DNA of 64,000 bases from Pedobacter montanisoli (GCF_022809115.1 NZ_JALGBH010000001.1:62001-126000), one strand, 5' to 3'. Shown: positions 17,089 through 26,459, counted from the first letter of the stretch. Notes: generated by a model from the letters alone, not told the origin. Made by a program: numbers and translations.

Positions 17089-17811
17089 ATGACAGGTTCC
17101 GTTAGCAGATACAAACAAGAAATCGAAGAAACGGGTTTTACCACCATCGATAAAATCTATTCGGAGGAAGAAATAGCTGATATTCTAAAAATCATAGATA
17201 CAACCGATTCTTCAAAAGAAACCTTCAGGAAATCAGATGATTTATTTGCTATAAGACAATTTTTAAAAGAAATTCCAGAAATAACAAGCCTGATCTTTAA
17301 TCAGAAACTTAATCATTTAATATCAGATCTTTTTGGTAATGAATACTTTGTAGTCAAAAGCATTTATTTTGATAAGCCTGGTAAATCAAACTGGTACGTT
17401 TCATACCATCAGGATCTGACAATTTCTGTTGACCACAAAACCGACCATCAGGATTTTGGACCATGGACTAAAAAACAAAATCAATATGCTGTACAACCTC
17501 CTTTACATATTTTAGAGCGTAATTTCACCATAAGGATTCATCTTGATGATACCAATGAATTGAATGGTGCTTTAAAAGTTATTCCAAAGTCTCATTTAAA
17601 AAAAATATATCGACCTGAGAATATTGACTGGACAATAGAGAACGAGGTTATTTGTTCTATAAATAAGGGTGGTGTAATGATTATGAAGCCTTTAATTCTT
17701 CACAGTTCAAATAGAACCGTTAATCAGCAAAGAAGAAGAGTAATACATATTGAATTTTCAAATTCAGATTTACCCAAGGGAATAAACTGGGCTGAGAAAT
17801 TTTACCAATAA
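17089..17811 (+). CDS. Phytanoyl-CoA dioxygenase (PhyH)-like Fe(II)/2OG oxygenase
   Basis: This 240-residue cupin-fold protein has the 2-His-1-Asp iron facial triad: HQD in WYVSYHQDLTISVDH (about residues 105-107) and the distal His in MKPLILHSSNRTV, followed by RRRVIHIEF with the 2-oxoglutarate-binding Arg. PhyH relatives hydroxylate varied small molecules, so the substrate is open. It sits between the DUF1599 and BT_3928-like genes and is more AT-rich and Lys/Asn-rich than its neighbours, which may mark a later insertion. Gaps are 12 nt before and 14 nt after. Confidence 0.85.
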   Translation: MTGSVSRYKQEIEETGFTTIDKIYSEEEIADILKIIDTTDSSKETFRKSDDLFAIRQFLKEIPEITSLIFNQKLNHLISDLFGNEYFVVKSIYFDKPGKSNWYVSYHQDLTISVDHKTDHQDFGPWTKKQNQYAVQPPLHILERNFTIRIHLDDTNELNGALKVIPKSHLKKIYRPENIDWTIENEVICSINKGGVMIMKPLILHSSNRTVNQQRRRVIHIEFSNSDLPKGINWAEKFYQ

Positions 17812-17825
17812 CATTAGGAGTAGTT

Positions 17826-18977
17826 ATGCAAAAAACGCTTTTTCAGATTTCAAAATGGATTACCGGTCTGCTATTTATTTTCTCAGGTCTGGTAAAAATC
17901 AATGATCCTTTGGGTTTTGGTTATAAACTGCAGGAATATTTCGAAGTTTTCCATATTAGTTTCCTAAACAATTGGGCTACAGGTATTGCCATTTTGCTCT
18001 GTGTGCTCGAAATTCTGTTAGGCGCTATGCTTTTGCTGGGCTTCTTTAGAAATTTTGTATCAAAAGGTCTTTTGGCTTTAATTATCTTTTTCACATTCTT
18101 AACTTTTGTTTCGGCTGCTTTTAAGGTTGTTACTTCATGTGGTTGCTTTGGCGACGCTATTCCGCTTAGTCCTTGGCAATCGTTCATAAAAGACCTCATT
18201 CTCCTTGTACTTATTGTTATCATTTATAAAAACAGACAACTGATCCAACCTGTAACCGAAAATCTTAAAGTACAGCAAAAAGCAAGCATAGGCATTGCTC
18301 TGGTTGCTTTACTTATAGGACTTTACACGTATAATTTTCTACCTTTTATTGATTTTCTACCTTATAAAAAAGGTTCGAGCATTCCAGAATCTATGCGAAT
18401 GCCACAAGGAGCTCCTGTTGATGAATATCTCATCATGTACGAATTGAAAAACAAAAAAACAGGAGAAACCAAAAAAATGAGCGATAAGGAGTATTTAGCG
18501 CAGGAAGTGTGGAAAGATGAAAACTGGGAAGTGGTGGGAACACCAGAGAGAAAACTGATTAAAGAAGGCTACAAGGTTAAAATTAAAGACCTGCACATCA
18601 GCGATACATCGGGTACCGATTATACCAAAGAATTGATTGAGAACCCTTACTATAATCTGGTGGTAGTTGCGTATAATTTGAGCGATGCCAACGAGAAAGC
18701 CATTGGTAATGTTAACGCATTAGCTTTAAATGCTGCCGAGCAATTTAATATCAGAACGGTTCTGCTTACTTCTTCATCGGCACAGGATGCCGATGCTTTC
18801 AGTAAAAGGAACAAATTGTTTATGGAAATCTTTTATGCCGATGCCGTACCACTTAAAAGTATGGTAAGAGCAAATCCTGGTGTATTATTGCTAAAAAACG
18901 GTATTATTGTAAATAAGTGGCATTACAATAGTTTGCCATCTTTTGACCAGTTAACTCAAAAATATTTCAGTAAATAA
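17826..18977 (+). CDS. BT_3928-like DoxX/MauE-type membrane protein
   Basis: This 383-residue protein has an N-terminal DoxX/MauE-like membrane domain of four helices (LLFIFSGLVKINDPLGF, WATGIAILLCVLEILLGAML, LLALIIFFTFLTF, FIKDLILLVLIVIIY). The conserved cysteine pair SCGCFGDAIPLSPWQ is typical of MauE-type redox helpers. A fifth helix follows near residue 160, then a periplasmic C-terminal domain of thioredoxin-like shape (ANPGVLLLKNGIIVNKW) without CXXC. The family is Bacteroidota-specific and usually sits near DUF1599. It may help thiol redox in the envelope. The stop (TAA) abuts the next ATG. Confidence 0.88.
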   Translation: MQKTLFQISKWITGLLFIFSGLVKINDPLGFGYKLQEYFEVFHISFLNNWATGIAILLCVLEILLGAMLLLGFFRNFVSKGLLALIIFFTFLTFVSAAFKVVTSCGCFGDAIPLSPWQSFIKDLILLVLIVIIYKNRQLIQPVTENLKVQQKASIGIALVALLIGLYTYNFLPFIDFLPYKKGSSIPESMRMPQGAPVDEYLIMYELKNKKTGETKKMSDKEYLAQEVWKDENWEVVGTPERKLIKEGYKVKIKDLHISDTSGTDYTKELIENPYYNLVVVAYNLSDANEKAIGNVNALALNAAEQFNIRTVLLTSSSAQDADAFSKRNKLFMEIFYADAVPLKSMVRANPGVLLLKNGIIVNKWHYNSLPSFDQLTQKYFSK

Positions 18978-20033
18978 ATGATCAACTACGCATTAAAAAA
19001 ATTGCTTTATGGCCTGGCTGTTTTAGCCGGAGTAGTTTGTATTGTCTTTATTCTTTTTAACATCTTACCAGGCGATCCTGCCCGTATGACTATGGGTCAG
19101 CGTGCTGATGTGCAGTCATTAGATGCGGTACGTAAAGAATTTGGACTGGATAAATCTAAGCCTGTACAGTTTTTATTGTATGTAAATGATCTGCTCCCGC
19201 TTAGCATACATCCTTATAATGCCGAAACTCAGGAAAAATACCATTACATTAAACTGATTAAAATAGGCGATGATGCCCTGGTGCTGAAAAAACCTTACCT
19301 GCGTCGTTCGTACCAAACCAAAAGAGATGTAACCACCATATTGGCAGAAACTGTACCCAATACCTTTATACTGGCATTAACAGCCATGATTTTTGCGACC
19401 ATTATCGGAGTATTTTTAGGTGTTTTATCTGCTATTTACAAAGGTAGCTGGATAGATAACTTAGCTAACAGTTTTGCTATTTTAGGAATTTCTGCTCCAT
19501 CATTCTTTGCGGGGATTATCATTGCCTGGCTATTCGGTTTCGTATTATCTGACTATACGGGGCTCAACATGAGTGGCAGTTTATACAGCTACGATCCTTT
19601 TCGCGGCGAGATCATGACCTGGAAAAATTTATGGTTACCCATGATTACGTTGGGACTTCGTCCTCTGGCCATTATTGTTCAGCTTACACGTAGTGCCATG
19701 CTCGATGTTTTATCTCAAGATTACATCAGAACAGCCAAAGCGAAAGGCTTGGGAAGAAATGCCATTATCTATAAACATGCTTTAAAAAATGCTTTAAACC
19801 CGGTTATTACAGCCATTTCCGGTTGGTTTGCATCACTATTAGCAGGTTCTTTCTTTGTAGAATATATTTTTGGCTATAACGGTTTGGGTCGTACAACAGT
19901 AAATGCATTAGAAATGTCTGATTTTCCGGTAGTAATGGGCTCTATCCTGTTTATTGCCTTTGTGTTTGTGATTGTAAATATACTGGTAGATATTTTATAT
20001 GCATGGGTAGATCCGCGTATAAAGTTGGCCTAA
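18978..20033 (+). CDS. DppB/OppB-type ABC transporter permease
   Basis: This 351-residue membrane protein resembles peptide/nickel permeases: N-terminal LLYGLAVLAGVVCIVFILFNILPGDPARM, a periplasmic segment of about 90 residues, then the core with AILGISAPSFFAGI and the EAA-type loop DYIRTAKAKGLGRNAIIYKHALKNALNPVI. It forms a pore for peptides or other small solutes. No DppC-like partner, ATPase or binding protein is encoded nearby, so it is an orphan. It follows the BT_3928-like gene with no spacing. Confidence 0.93.
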   Translation: MINYALKKLLYGLAVLAGVVCIVFILFNILPGDPARMTMGQRADVQSLDAVRKEFGLDKSKPVQFLLYVNDLLPLSIHPYNAETQEKYHYIKLIKIGDDALVLKKPYLRRSYQTKRDVTTILAETVPNTFILALTAMIFATIIGVFLGVLSAIYKGSWIDNLANSFAILGISAPSFFAGIIIAWLFGFVLSDYTGLNMSGSLYSYDPFRGEIMTWKNLWLPMITLGLRPLAIIVQLTRSAMLDVLSQDYIRTAKAKGLGRNAIIYKHALKNALNPVITAISGWFASLLAGSFFVEYIFGYNGLGRTTVNALEMSDFPVVMGSILFIAFVFVIVNILVDILYAWVDPRIKLA

Positions 20034-20045
20034 TCCCTAAACGAT

Positions 20046-20489
20046 ATGTTAGCGGAGTTTATTAAATATACCTATTTAGCCGATCAGGTGATGATCAAAG
20101 CTTTAGCTGAAGCTAATTTTTCTATAGAAAAAGCCAATCGATTGTTTAGCCATGTGCTCACATCCCAGCATATCTGGGCAAAACGCATACTATTTCAAAC
20201 ACCTACCTTAGGCGTATGGGAAATGCTTGAACCTACAGATTTTGCCAAGTACAGTGAAGAAAATTTTAAGATGCTGAATGAGATTATAACCCATGTTTCT
20301 TTAGACAAGGTTATTGATTATACCAATTCATCGGGCCAAAGTTTTAGCAATAGAGTTAGCGATATTTTACTGCATGTATGTAATCATTGCACGTACCACA
20401 GGGCACAGATTGCTAGCATGCTCAAAGAAAATCAGGTGCAACCGCCCACAACCGATTACATTTTTTTTAAGCGCCAAAATCTGTTATGA
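20046..20489 (+). CDS. DinB-family protein
   Basis: This 147-residue four-helix-bundle protein has histidines spaced for metal binding as in DinB/YfiT proteins: FSHVLTSQHIWAKRIL and HVCNHCTYHRAQIASML (the H-X3-H pair). Members include thiol-dependent transferases, but most have no assigned reaction. The last four bases overlap the aroK start (ATGA, 20486-20489), so the two are translationally coupled. Confidence 0.88.
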   Translation: MLAEFIKYTYLADQVMIKALAEANFSIEKANRLFSHVLTSQHIWAKRILFQTPTLGVWEMLEPTDFAKYSEENFKMLNEIITHVSLDKVIDYTNSSGQSFSNRVSDILLHVCNHCTYHRAQIASMLKENQVQPPTTDYIFFKRQNLL

Positions 20490-20986
20490 AAATCTTTTTA
20501 GTAGGCTTTATGGGCTGTGGCAAAAGTACCAAAGCCAAACAATTGGCCAATCTTTTAAACTGCGAGCTTATAGACTTAGATGCTGTGATTGTTGCAGAGC
20601 AAAAAATGAGTATAGCCGACTATTTCTCTGCTCATGGTGAAGATGCCTTCAGGCAATTGGAAAACCAAACGCTAAAATCTTATGCTTACCCCGAAACCTG
20701 CGTTGTTGCTACTGGTGGCGGGTTACCCTGCTACTTTGACAACATGGACTGGATGAATGCCAATGGCGTAACTGTTTTTCTGGAAATGACACCTCCACAA
20801 TTGGTTTCGAGATTACACAATCGCGAAAAAAGACCTCTTTTAAAGGGGATGGATGATGAGCAGTTACTGGACTTTATCATCAACAAATTAGAGGAAAGAA
20901 ATCCTTTTTACCATAAGGCAAAGCTTACTGTAGATGCTTTTGATTTAAAAACCGAGGATTTGCTTAAAAAAATAAAAGCGATCTAA
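20486..20986 (+). CDS. aroK: Shikimate kinase
   Basis: AroK phosphorylates shikimate with ATP in the aromatic amino acid pathway. The 166-residue length is normal. Features are the P-loop GFMGCGKST (residues 7-15), the DLDAVI acidic substrate site, EDAFRQLE with the shikimate-binding Arg, ATGGGLPC, and the lid region HNREKRPLLKG. It is the last gene of the operon that begins at DUF1599; the next gene converges 2 nt beyond. Confidence 0.95.
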   Translation: MKIFLVGFMGCGKSTKAKQLANLLNCELIDLDAVIVAEQKMSIADYFSAHGEDAFRQLENQTLKSYAYPETCVVATGGGLPCYFDNMDWMNANGVTVFLEMTPPQLVSRLHNREKRPLLKGMDDEQLLDFIINKLEERNPFYHKAKLTVDAFDLKTEDLLKKIKAI

Positions 20987-20988
20987 AA

Positions 20989-21975
20989 TCAATACTTATC
21001 CAACCTAGAAACACCATTAAATCCTGTTATTGAATCAGGTAAGTTTTTTATTTCTATGGTTGAGTTTTTAGCAGGGATAAAAGTCTGATAAGTAAATTTC
21101 TTAGCTTGATTTTGGGGTACGCTGATAATGGTATAAGCTCTTTTTGCCGGTTCGGGATGATTGATGAAAGGTCTTGGCCCGTCGCCTATGCAACCTGCAT
21201 TTAAAAGCCGTAATGTTTTTCTTTTGGAAGGATAATAAGCATGCTGATGCCCGCTAATGTACAGGTCTACATGATGCTGTTCAAACATTTCTTCGAGCAT
21301 AGTTGCTGAAGCCAGAACTTCGCCTGCTTTATTTTTACTGCTTACAATGGCATAAAGTGGCAAGTGGCCTAATACAATACGCAGTTTTGCGGTTCTTGCG
21401 GCTTTACTATTGAGCTGCTCCTGCATCCAGTTCAAAACTTCGGGTTTAATTTGTGCTCCTGAAGCATCCCAGCTGATAAAAAACACCTTGTTATTGGTAT
21501 AGCTAAAATAGAAAGGATAATTTTCATCACTTATAAAATCTAAGCCCAGGCTATCTTTTTTGCTCAGCCAGTAACGACTTGCCGCCTCACGGTCTTTGGT
21601 AAAATTTGGTGATGCATCGTGGTTTCCTACCGTAAAAGCAAAAGGAACTTTCATGGCTTTGATTTTAGCAAATACATTAACATCAAAGCTGTTCCACATA
21701 GCCTGTAGGTTTTCTTCTGTTAAAGAGGCCTTCTGTCCGGCAACCATATCTCCGCCACACAAGATCATATCAGGTTTAAGGGTTTTCAGTTCTTTTAAAG
21801 CTACATATACATCATCGTGATAAAGTATTGAACCATATCCTGAGTTGAGATCGCTGATTACGGCTATATTAAAATCTTTTTTAGATAAGACAGGCAATGT
21901 TTTGCCCTCACGGATAAAAGAAAGAAGAATTACCGAACCTGTAAGCAATAGCAGAAATAAAATCTTTGATTTCAT
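20989..21975 (-). CDS. Secreted metallophosphoesterase
   Basis: This 328-residue protein has a signal peptide and a calcineurin-like phosphoesterase fold. Metal-binding motifs in order are ISDLNSGYG (canonical D-X-H is replaced by DLN), GGDMV, GNHDAS, VLGHLPLY and SGHQHAYYPS. The first motif lacks the usual His, as in some purple-acid or Icc-like branches. The substrate is a phosphoester, otherwise unknown. It is monocistronic and converges on aroK. Confidence 0.88.
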   Translation of the reverse strand: MKSKILFLLLLTGSVILLSFIREGKTLPVLSKKDFNIAVISDLNSGYGSILYHDDVYVALKELKTLKPDMILCGGDMVAGQKASLTEENLQAMWNSFDVNVFAKIKAMKVPFAFTVGNHDASPNFTKDREAASRYWLSKKDSLGLDFISDENYPFYFSYTNNKVFFISWDASGAQIKPEVLNWMQEQLNSKAARTAKLRIVLGHLPLYAIVSSKNKAGEVLASATMLEEMFEQHHVDLYISGHQHAYYPSKRKTLRLLNAGCIGDGPRPFINHPEPAKRAYTIISVPQNQAKKFTYQTFIPAKNSTIEIKNLPDSITGFNGVSRLDKY

Positions 21976-22050
21976 ATCATGTAAGTTTAGGCTAAGATAC
22001 TTTTTTATTAAAGACTGCAGTAAAAAATGTGTGTCATGAATACTAAATAT

Positions 22051-22480
22051 AGATCCTGAAACAAGTTCAGGATGACGAGAGAATAATACAAAAAAGGGAT
22101 ATAGGCTTTGACGGGCTCAGCCTGACATTACTATCCTTAAGATAATAACCCCAAAACGAGTTAAGGATAACATTCAAATAGGAACAGCACTATATCACCC
22201 ATAACCGTCATGCTGAATTTTAGTTCAGCATCTTTAGAAAAGAACAGTAGACCCTGAAATGAGTTTAGGGTGACGAGAAATAATACAAAAAAGGAATAGG
22301 CCTCGACGGGCTCAGCCTGACATTACTATCCTTAAGATAATAGCCCCAAAACGAGTTAAGGATAACATTCAATAGAAACAGCACATCACCATAACCGTCA
22401 TGCTGAACTCGTTTCAGCATCTTTAGGAGGAAATTCAAGCTGAAAGATAGGCTCTGAAACAAGTTCAGGATAACATAAAG
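22051..22480. repeat. Tandem array of about 200-bp units built from dispersed hairpin repeats
   Basis: Unit 1 starts near 22053 (ATCCTGAA), unit 2 at 22251 (ACCCTGAA) and a partial unit 3 at 22451 (GCTCTGAA), periods 198 and 200. Units 1 and 2 share AATAATACAAAAAA, GACGGGCTCAGCCTGACATT, the inverted pair TATCCTTAA/TTAAGGATA, and ACCGTCATGCTGAA...TTCAGCATCT. It occupies most of the 553-nt gap between a divergent phosphoesterase start and the efflux operon end. No gene or RNA was recognised in the gap. Confidence 0.88.
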
Positions 22481-22485
22481 GAAAT

Positions 22486-22513
22486 AAAAAAACCGGCACG
22501 AGGCCGGTTTTAA
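22486..22513 (-). terminator. Rho-independent terminator of the efflux operon
   Basis: AAAACCGGC (22489-22497) pairs with GCCGGTTTT (22503-22511). On the minus strand the stem is followed by a T-run (complement of 22486-22492). It lies 15 nt after the MFS stop codon. Confidence 0.88.
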
Positions 22514-22528
22514 TCATACAGGTATTTA

Positions 22529-24076
22529 TTAATGTGCATCTACAGGCACATTGGTATTCTTTTTAAATTTCTGTAAATACAACAATGGTATAGAACATAA
22601 CATAATTAAACCTGCTACCCAATAGGCATCGCTATAAGTAAGTAACAATGTTTGTTTAATCAGGCTTCCTTCTATTGCTTTCATAGCCATTAATTTTGCA
22701 TCTAAATAAGAAGCGCCTTTAGCCATAAAACCATGTATGTATGCATTTAAACGCTCGGTAAATGCAGGATTATATTCATTAATGTTGGTAATCAGATTGC
22801 TACGATGCACACCCTGGCGTACGTGAATTAAAGTAGTAAGGGCCGCTATCCCAAAAGAACCTCCTAACTGACGGCTCATGTTGTTCAGTCCTGAACCCTG
22901 TCCAATTTCGGGGCCTTTTAAATCCTGTATAGCTAGTGTAGTTAAAGGTACAAATAACAACGACATACCAAAACCTCGTATAACCAAAGGCCAGAAAAAC
23001 TGATCCGGGCCCGATGAAAGTGTTGATTTGCTCAACATGCTACAGAAGATGAAGAACATCAACATCCCTCCTGTTGCCATAAATTGTGCCGGCACGCCTT
23101 TTTTAAGCATAATACCTATAAAAGGCATCATGGCAATGGTACACAAACCACCGGCAATAAATAGCTCACCCGTTTGCAGCGGTGTAAAGCCTAACAGGTT
23201 CTGACAGAATATAGGGAATACGAAAACCGAACCATATAAACCAAAACCCAGTACAAACGAAGTAAACATCCCTATAGAGAAACTGCGGTGTCGCATGATT
23301 TTAAAATTCACAATAGGGTGATCTGTACTGAGTTCTCGCCATATAAAGAGCAATGTTCCCAATACTGATGCCACAGCTAAAACGATAATATAACCGGTAG
23401 CAAACCAGTCTTCGCTCTCGCCTTTCTCCAATAAGGTTTGCAAACTACCCACCGCAACAGCCAGCAAACCAATCCCCCACCAGTCAATGGGTCGTCCTTT
23501 ACCATCTTTTGGCGTTTCCTTGACGAACATATACGTACAATAGGCCGCCAGAATACCTACCGGAATATTCACGTAGAAAATCCACGGCCAGTTGGCAATC
23601 TCTAAAATATAACCCCCTATTGTTGGACCCACAGTAGGACCAACTACAGCCCCTAAACCAAATAATGCCGTAGCGATCCCCACATCTTCACGTGGCCAGG
23701 TTTCTATCAGAATAGCCTGTGCGGTAGAAATCAATCCCCCACCTGCAATACCCTGTAAAATACGAAAACCCACCAGTTCCCATAATGATGTAGCATTACC
23801 ACATAAAAATGAGGCAATGGTAAAAACAATGATTGATGTTAAAAAGTAGTTTTTACGGCCAAACCTACTCCCTAACCAGCCCGACATGGGCAATATAATA
23901 ACGTTGGCTACTGCGTAGCCGGTAGATAACCAGGCCACATCTTCTAAAGTGGCGCCAAGGTTACCTTGTATCTGTGGTAATGCAACATTTACAATGGTGG
24001 TATCAATCAGCTCAAGTAATGATGCCGTGATCACCGTAAATGTAATTACCCATTTTTTTAAACCTACTTCGGCCAT
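22529..24076 (-). CDS. DHA2-family MFS efflux permease (EmrB-like)
   Basis: This 515-residue protein has about 14 membrane helices and the drug:H+ antiporter-2 motifs: LELIDTTIVNVALPQIQGNLGA in helix 1 (motif D1), GWLGSRFGRKNYF (motif A), FRILQGIAGGGLISTAQA, and GLGAVVGPTVGPTIGGYI (motif C of exporters). It probably exports toxic amphiphiles across the inner membrane as part of a tripartite pump with the HlyD-like and TolC-like proteins encoded just upstream (gaps 10 and 18 nt). It is the last gene of the operon. Confidence 0.95.
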   Translation of the reverse strand: MAEVGLKKWVITFTVITASLLELIDTTIVNVALPQIQGNLGATLEDVAWLSTGYAVANVIILPMSGWLGSRFGRKNYFLTSIIVFTIASFLCGNATSLWELVGFRILQGIAGGGLISTAQAILIETWPREDVGIATALFGLGAVVGPTVGPTIGGYILEIANWPWIFYVNIPVGILAAYCTYMFVKETPKDGKGRPIDWWGIGLLAVAVGSLQTLLEKGESEDWFATGYIIVLAVASVLGTLLFIWRELSTDHPIVNFKIMRHRSFSIGMFTSFVLGFGLYGSVFVFPIFCQNLLGFTPLQTGELFIAGGLCTIAMMPFIGIMLKKGVPAQFMATGGMLMFFIFCSMLSKSTLSSGPDQFFWPLVIRGFGMSLLFVPLTTLAIQDLKGPEIGQGSGLNNMSRQLGGSFGIAALTTLIHVRQGVHRSNLITNINEYNPAFTERLNAYIHGFMAKGASYLDAKLMAMKAIEGSLIKQTLLLTYSDAYWVAGLIMLCSIPLLYLQKFKKNTNVPVDAH

Positions 24077-24086
24077 TTTAATTTTT

Positions 24087-25124
24087 TTAAATAGATACAG
24101 ATACTTTTACGCTCATGCCTGGACGTAATTTCTCTAATAATGCTTTGTCTTTGCTCGATATTCTGATCTTAACAGGTACACGTTGTACAACTTTAACAAA
24201 GTTACCTGTAGCATTATCAGGAGGTAATAAAGCACCTTTCGCTCCGGTAATCGGTGCAAAATTGTACACTTCTCCTTCAACACTTTCATTAGGAAAAGCA
24301 TCTACATCTATTTTAACTTTCTGGCCTGTTTTTATTTTTTCAAGCTGGGTTTCTTTGAAGTTAGCAGTTACATAAATGCTGTTCTCGTTAACGATAGAGA
24401 ACAGGGACTGACCTGCTTGGATCAACTGACCTTTTTGTACATTTTTCTTAGAAACAATACCTGTTGCAGGTGCTTTAATTTCTGTATAAGATAACTGAAG
24501 TTTAGCAAAGTCAACATCAGCCTGACGTTGTGTTACGCCTGAAGTACTTACACCTAATTGCGATTGAGTGGTACCTACTTGTTTTACCGCAGCCTGATAC
24601 TGATCTAAAGCAGCCTGATAAGCAGCCTCAGCAGTTTCCTTTTGGGCTTTAGCTTGGTCAAATGCTTGTTTGGTTATTGAGCCGTCTTTGATCAGATTGG
24701 CATAACGGTCATAATCTTTCTGTGCAAGCTCTAATTTAACTTTAGCAGCTTCTATATTAGCTTTAGCAGTGCTGGTATTGGCAGAAGTTGCCACAATTTG
24801 CGCTTGCGATACACCTACCCCTGCATTTGCAGCTACCTGACCGGCCTGAGCTTGCTCTAACTTGATCTTATAATCTGCATCATCTAAAGTTACCAGAACA
24901 TCGCCTTCCTTAACTCTGGTATTCTCCTCAAAATTAATTCCTTTTACATAACCACTCACGCGGGCTATTACCGGACTGATATCGCCATCTATCTGCGCAT
25001 CGTCTGTATCAACGTGCTTGCTGTAATAGCTGTATTCTGTAAAACCAAATATGGCGCCTATAAGGAGAAGTACACCAAGTATAATTGGAATAAGTTTATT
25101 TTTCTTTTTTGCTGGCTTTGTCAT
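24087..25124 (-). CDS. HlyD/EmrA-family membrane fusion protein
   Basis: This 345-residue protein has an N-terminal membrane anchor (LIPIILGVLLLIGAIFGF), the biotinyl-lipoyl-like half HVDTDDAQIDGDISPVIARVSGYV, a long Ala/Gln-rich coiled coil (about residues 85-205), the second lipoyl half APATGIVSKKNVQKGQLI, and a beta-barrel domain with YVTANFKETQLEKIKTGQ. It bridges the EmrB-like permease and the TolC-like channel across the periplasm. It lies in the middle of the efflux operon. Confidence 0.95.
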   Translation of the reverse strand: MTKPAKKKNKLIPIILGVLLLIGAIFGFTEYSYYSKHVDTDDAQIDGDISPVIARVSGYVKGINFEENTRVKEGDVLVTLDDADYKIKLEQAQAGQVAANAGVGVSQAQIVATSANTSTAKANIEAAKVKLELAQKDYDRYANLIKDGSITKQAFDQAKAQKETAEAAYQAALDQYQAAVKQVGTTQSQLGVSTSGVTQRQADVDFAKLQLSYTEIKAPATGIVSKKNVQKGQLIQAGQSLFSIVNENSIYVTANFKETQLEKIKTGQKVKIDVDAFPNESVEGEVYNFAPITGAKGALLPPDNATGNFVKVVQRVPVKIRISSKDKALLEKLRPGMSVKVSVSI

Positions 25125-25142
25125 ATAGCGTATTGTTATTTT

Positions 25143-26459
25143 TTAGTTTGAAATTTTTCCTGTTGATTTTAATAAAGTATAATAAGCTAATCTTGCATCG
25201 GCTTTGGCCAACTCAAGGTTAATTTTAGCTTGGTATAAAAGCGTTTCTGCATCAATTCTGTCTGTTGCAGAGGCGATATTGTTTTTGTATTTCGATTCTA
25301 GCAATCTGTCGTTTTCTACAGCCTGCTCCACTGCTGTTTGCAATACATTGATCTTTTGCATAGTCAGCTTATAATTCTGGTAATTCTTATTGATCTCTGT
25401 TTTGATCTGATCGTTTAGAATATCTTTTTGCGTGGCTATTTCCTGTTGTTGGATTTTAGCTTCGGCTACCTTGTTTTTATTGCTCCATAGGCTACCAATG
25501 TTCCATGATAGATTTGCACCTAAAGTTACCGGTACAATAAACTGCTGGCTTGGTGGAATAAATGAACCGCTTGGATTGATATAGTACAGATTTGCACCTA
25601 CGCCCAATGTAGGTCTGGTATTGGCTTTTATCGTTCTGATATTAAAATCGGCCACTTTCTGGTGCAAATCTGCCTGTTGCAATTCTTGTCTGTTACCAGC
25701 TGCCAAACTCAAATAAGTACTTAAGGGCTCAACAGCATTTAATGGCACATCTGCATCTGCAATCTTAATCTGAGTATCTTCAGGCAGGCCTAATAAAACA
25801 TCCAGATTATAGTTAATGATTTTTCTGTTGTTATCAATCTCTAAATCTGTTAAAGACACGTTTGCTTGTTGTAATTGAAACCTCAACACATCATTTTTGG
25901 TAACCAGCCCTTGTTCAAAAAAGCGTTGTGCCTGTTTTAACTGACTGGCAACTGCAGCTAAGTTTTGCTCTACCACACTTTTGCTTTGATTGAGTTTGTA
26001 TAGAGAAACGTAAGCATTGATAACTGCATAGGTTACTTCTTCTTTATTTTTTGAAGCATCTAATTGTGCAATCTCTTTAAGCAGTTTAGTAGATTCTTGT
26101 GCGTATTTTAATTTACCACCTCCGTAAACCAACTCCTGAACAGAAGCAGTTCCTACAAATGCATCGGCACGGTTAGGCAGGTGTATAGGATTACCACTAC
26201 CTATTTTTAAGGTATTGGTTGGTATTTCTGCATGGTTATACATAAATCCAACCGAAGCTTCAGGCAGTACATTGTCTTTAGTTACCGCAATCTTTGCAAC
26301 GGCCTCATCTATTTTTTGCTGAGACAGTTTTAAATTTTTGCTATTGGTAATTCCTAGGTCAATGGCTTCTTGAAGGCTTAAATTCTTTACCTGTTGCGCA
26401 TAGCCCAGTACAGGAAAGAGTATCGCTACTAAAAAGCTTTTCATTTTAAATTGTATCAT
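25143..26459 (-). CDS. TolC-family outer membrane efflux protein
   Basis: This 438-residue protein has a signal peptide (MKSFLVAILFPVLGYAQ) and the two OEP repeats of TolC-like trimeric channels, with long Gln/Asn/Lys-rich helices and LSWNIGSLWSNKNKVAEAKIQQQEIA in the second half. It forms the outer-membrane exit duct of the pump. The ATG at 26459 overlaps the tetR stop by 14 nt. A second ATG at 26444 (MKSFLV) begins a more regular signal peptide and would remove the overlap. Confidence 0.93.
   Translation of the reverse strand: MIQFKMKSFLVAILFPVLGYAQQVKNLSLQEAIDLGITNSKNLKLSQQKIDEAVAKIAVTKDNVLPEASVGFMYNHAEIPTNTLKIGSGNPIHLPNRADAFVGTASVQELVYGGGKLKYAQESTKLLKEIAQLDASKNKEEVTYAVINAYVSLYKLNQSKSVVEQNLAAVASQLKQAQRFFEQGLVTKNDVLRFQLQQANVSLTDLEIDNNRKIINYNLDVLLGLPEDTQIKIADADVPLNAVEPLSTYLSLAAGNRQELQQADLHQKVADFNIRTIKANTRPTLGVGANLYYINPSGSFIPPSQQFIVPVTLGANLSWNIGSLWSNKNKVAEAKIQQQEIATQKDILNDQIKTEINKNYQNYKLTMQKINVLQTAVEQAVENDRLLESKYKNNIASATDRIDAETLLYQAKINLELAKADARLAYYTLLKSTGKISN

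Noticed and set aside
22265..22462. 65-codon minus-strand reading frame (LLKMLKRVQHDGYG...)
   Set aside because: It lies wholly in the hairpin-repeat array. The KMLKRVQHDG-like text is simply the repeat translated, a frequent spurious protein in such genomes.
22051..22480. Possible CRISPR array at the 22-kb repeats
   Set aside because: Units are about 200 bp, imperfect and lack uniform short repeats with unique spacers; no cas genes are in the window.
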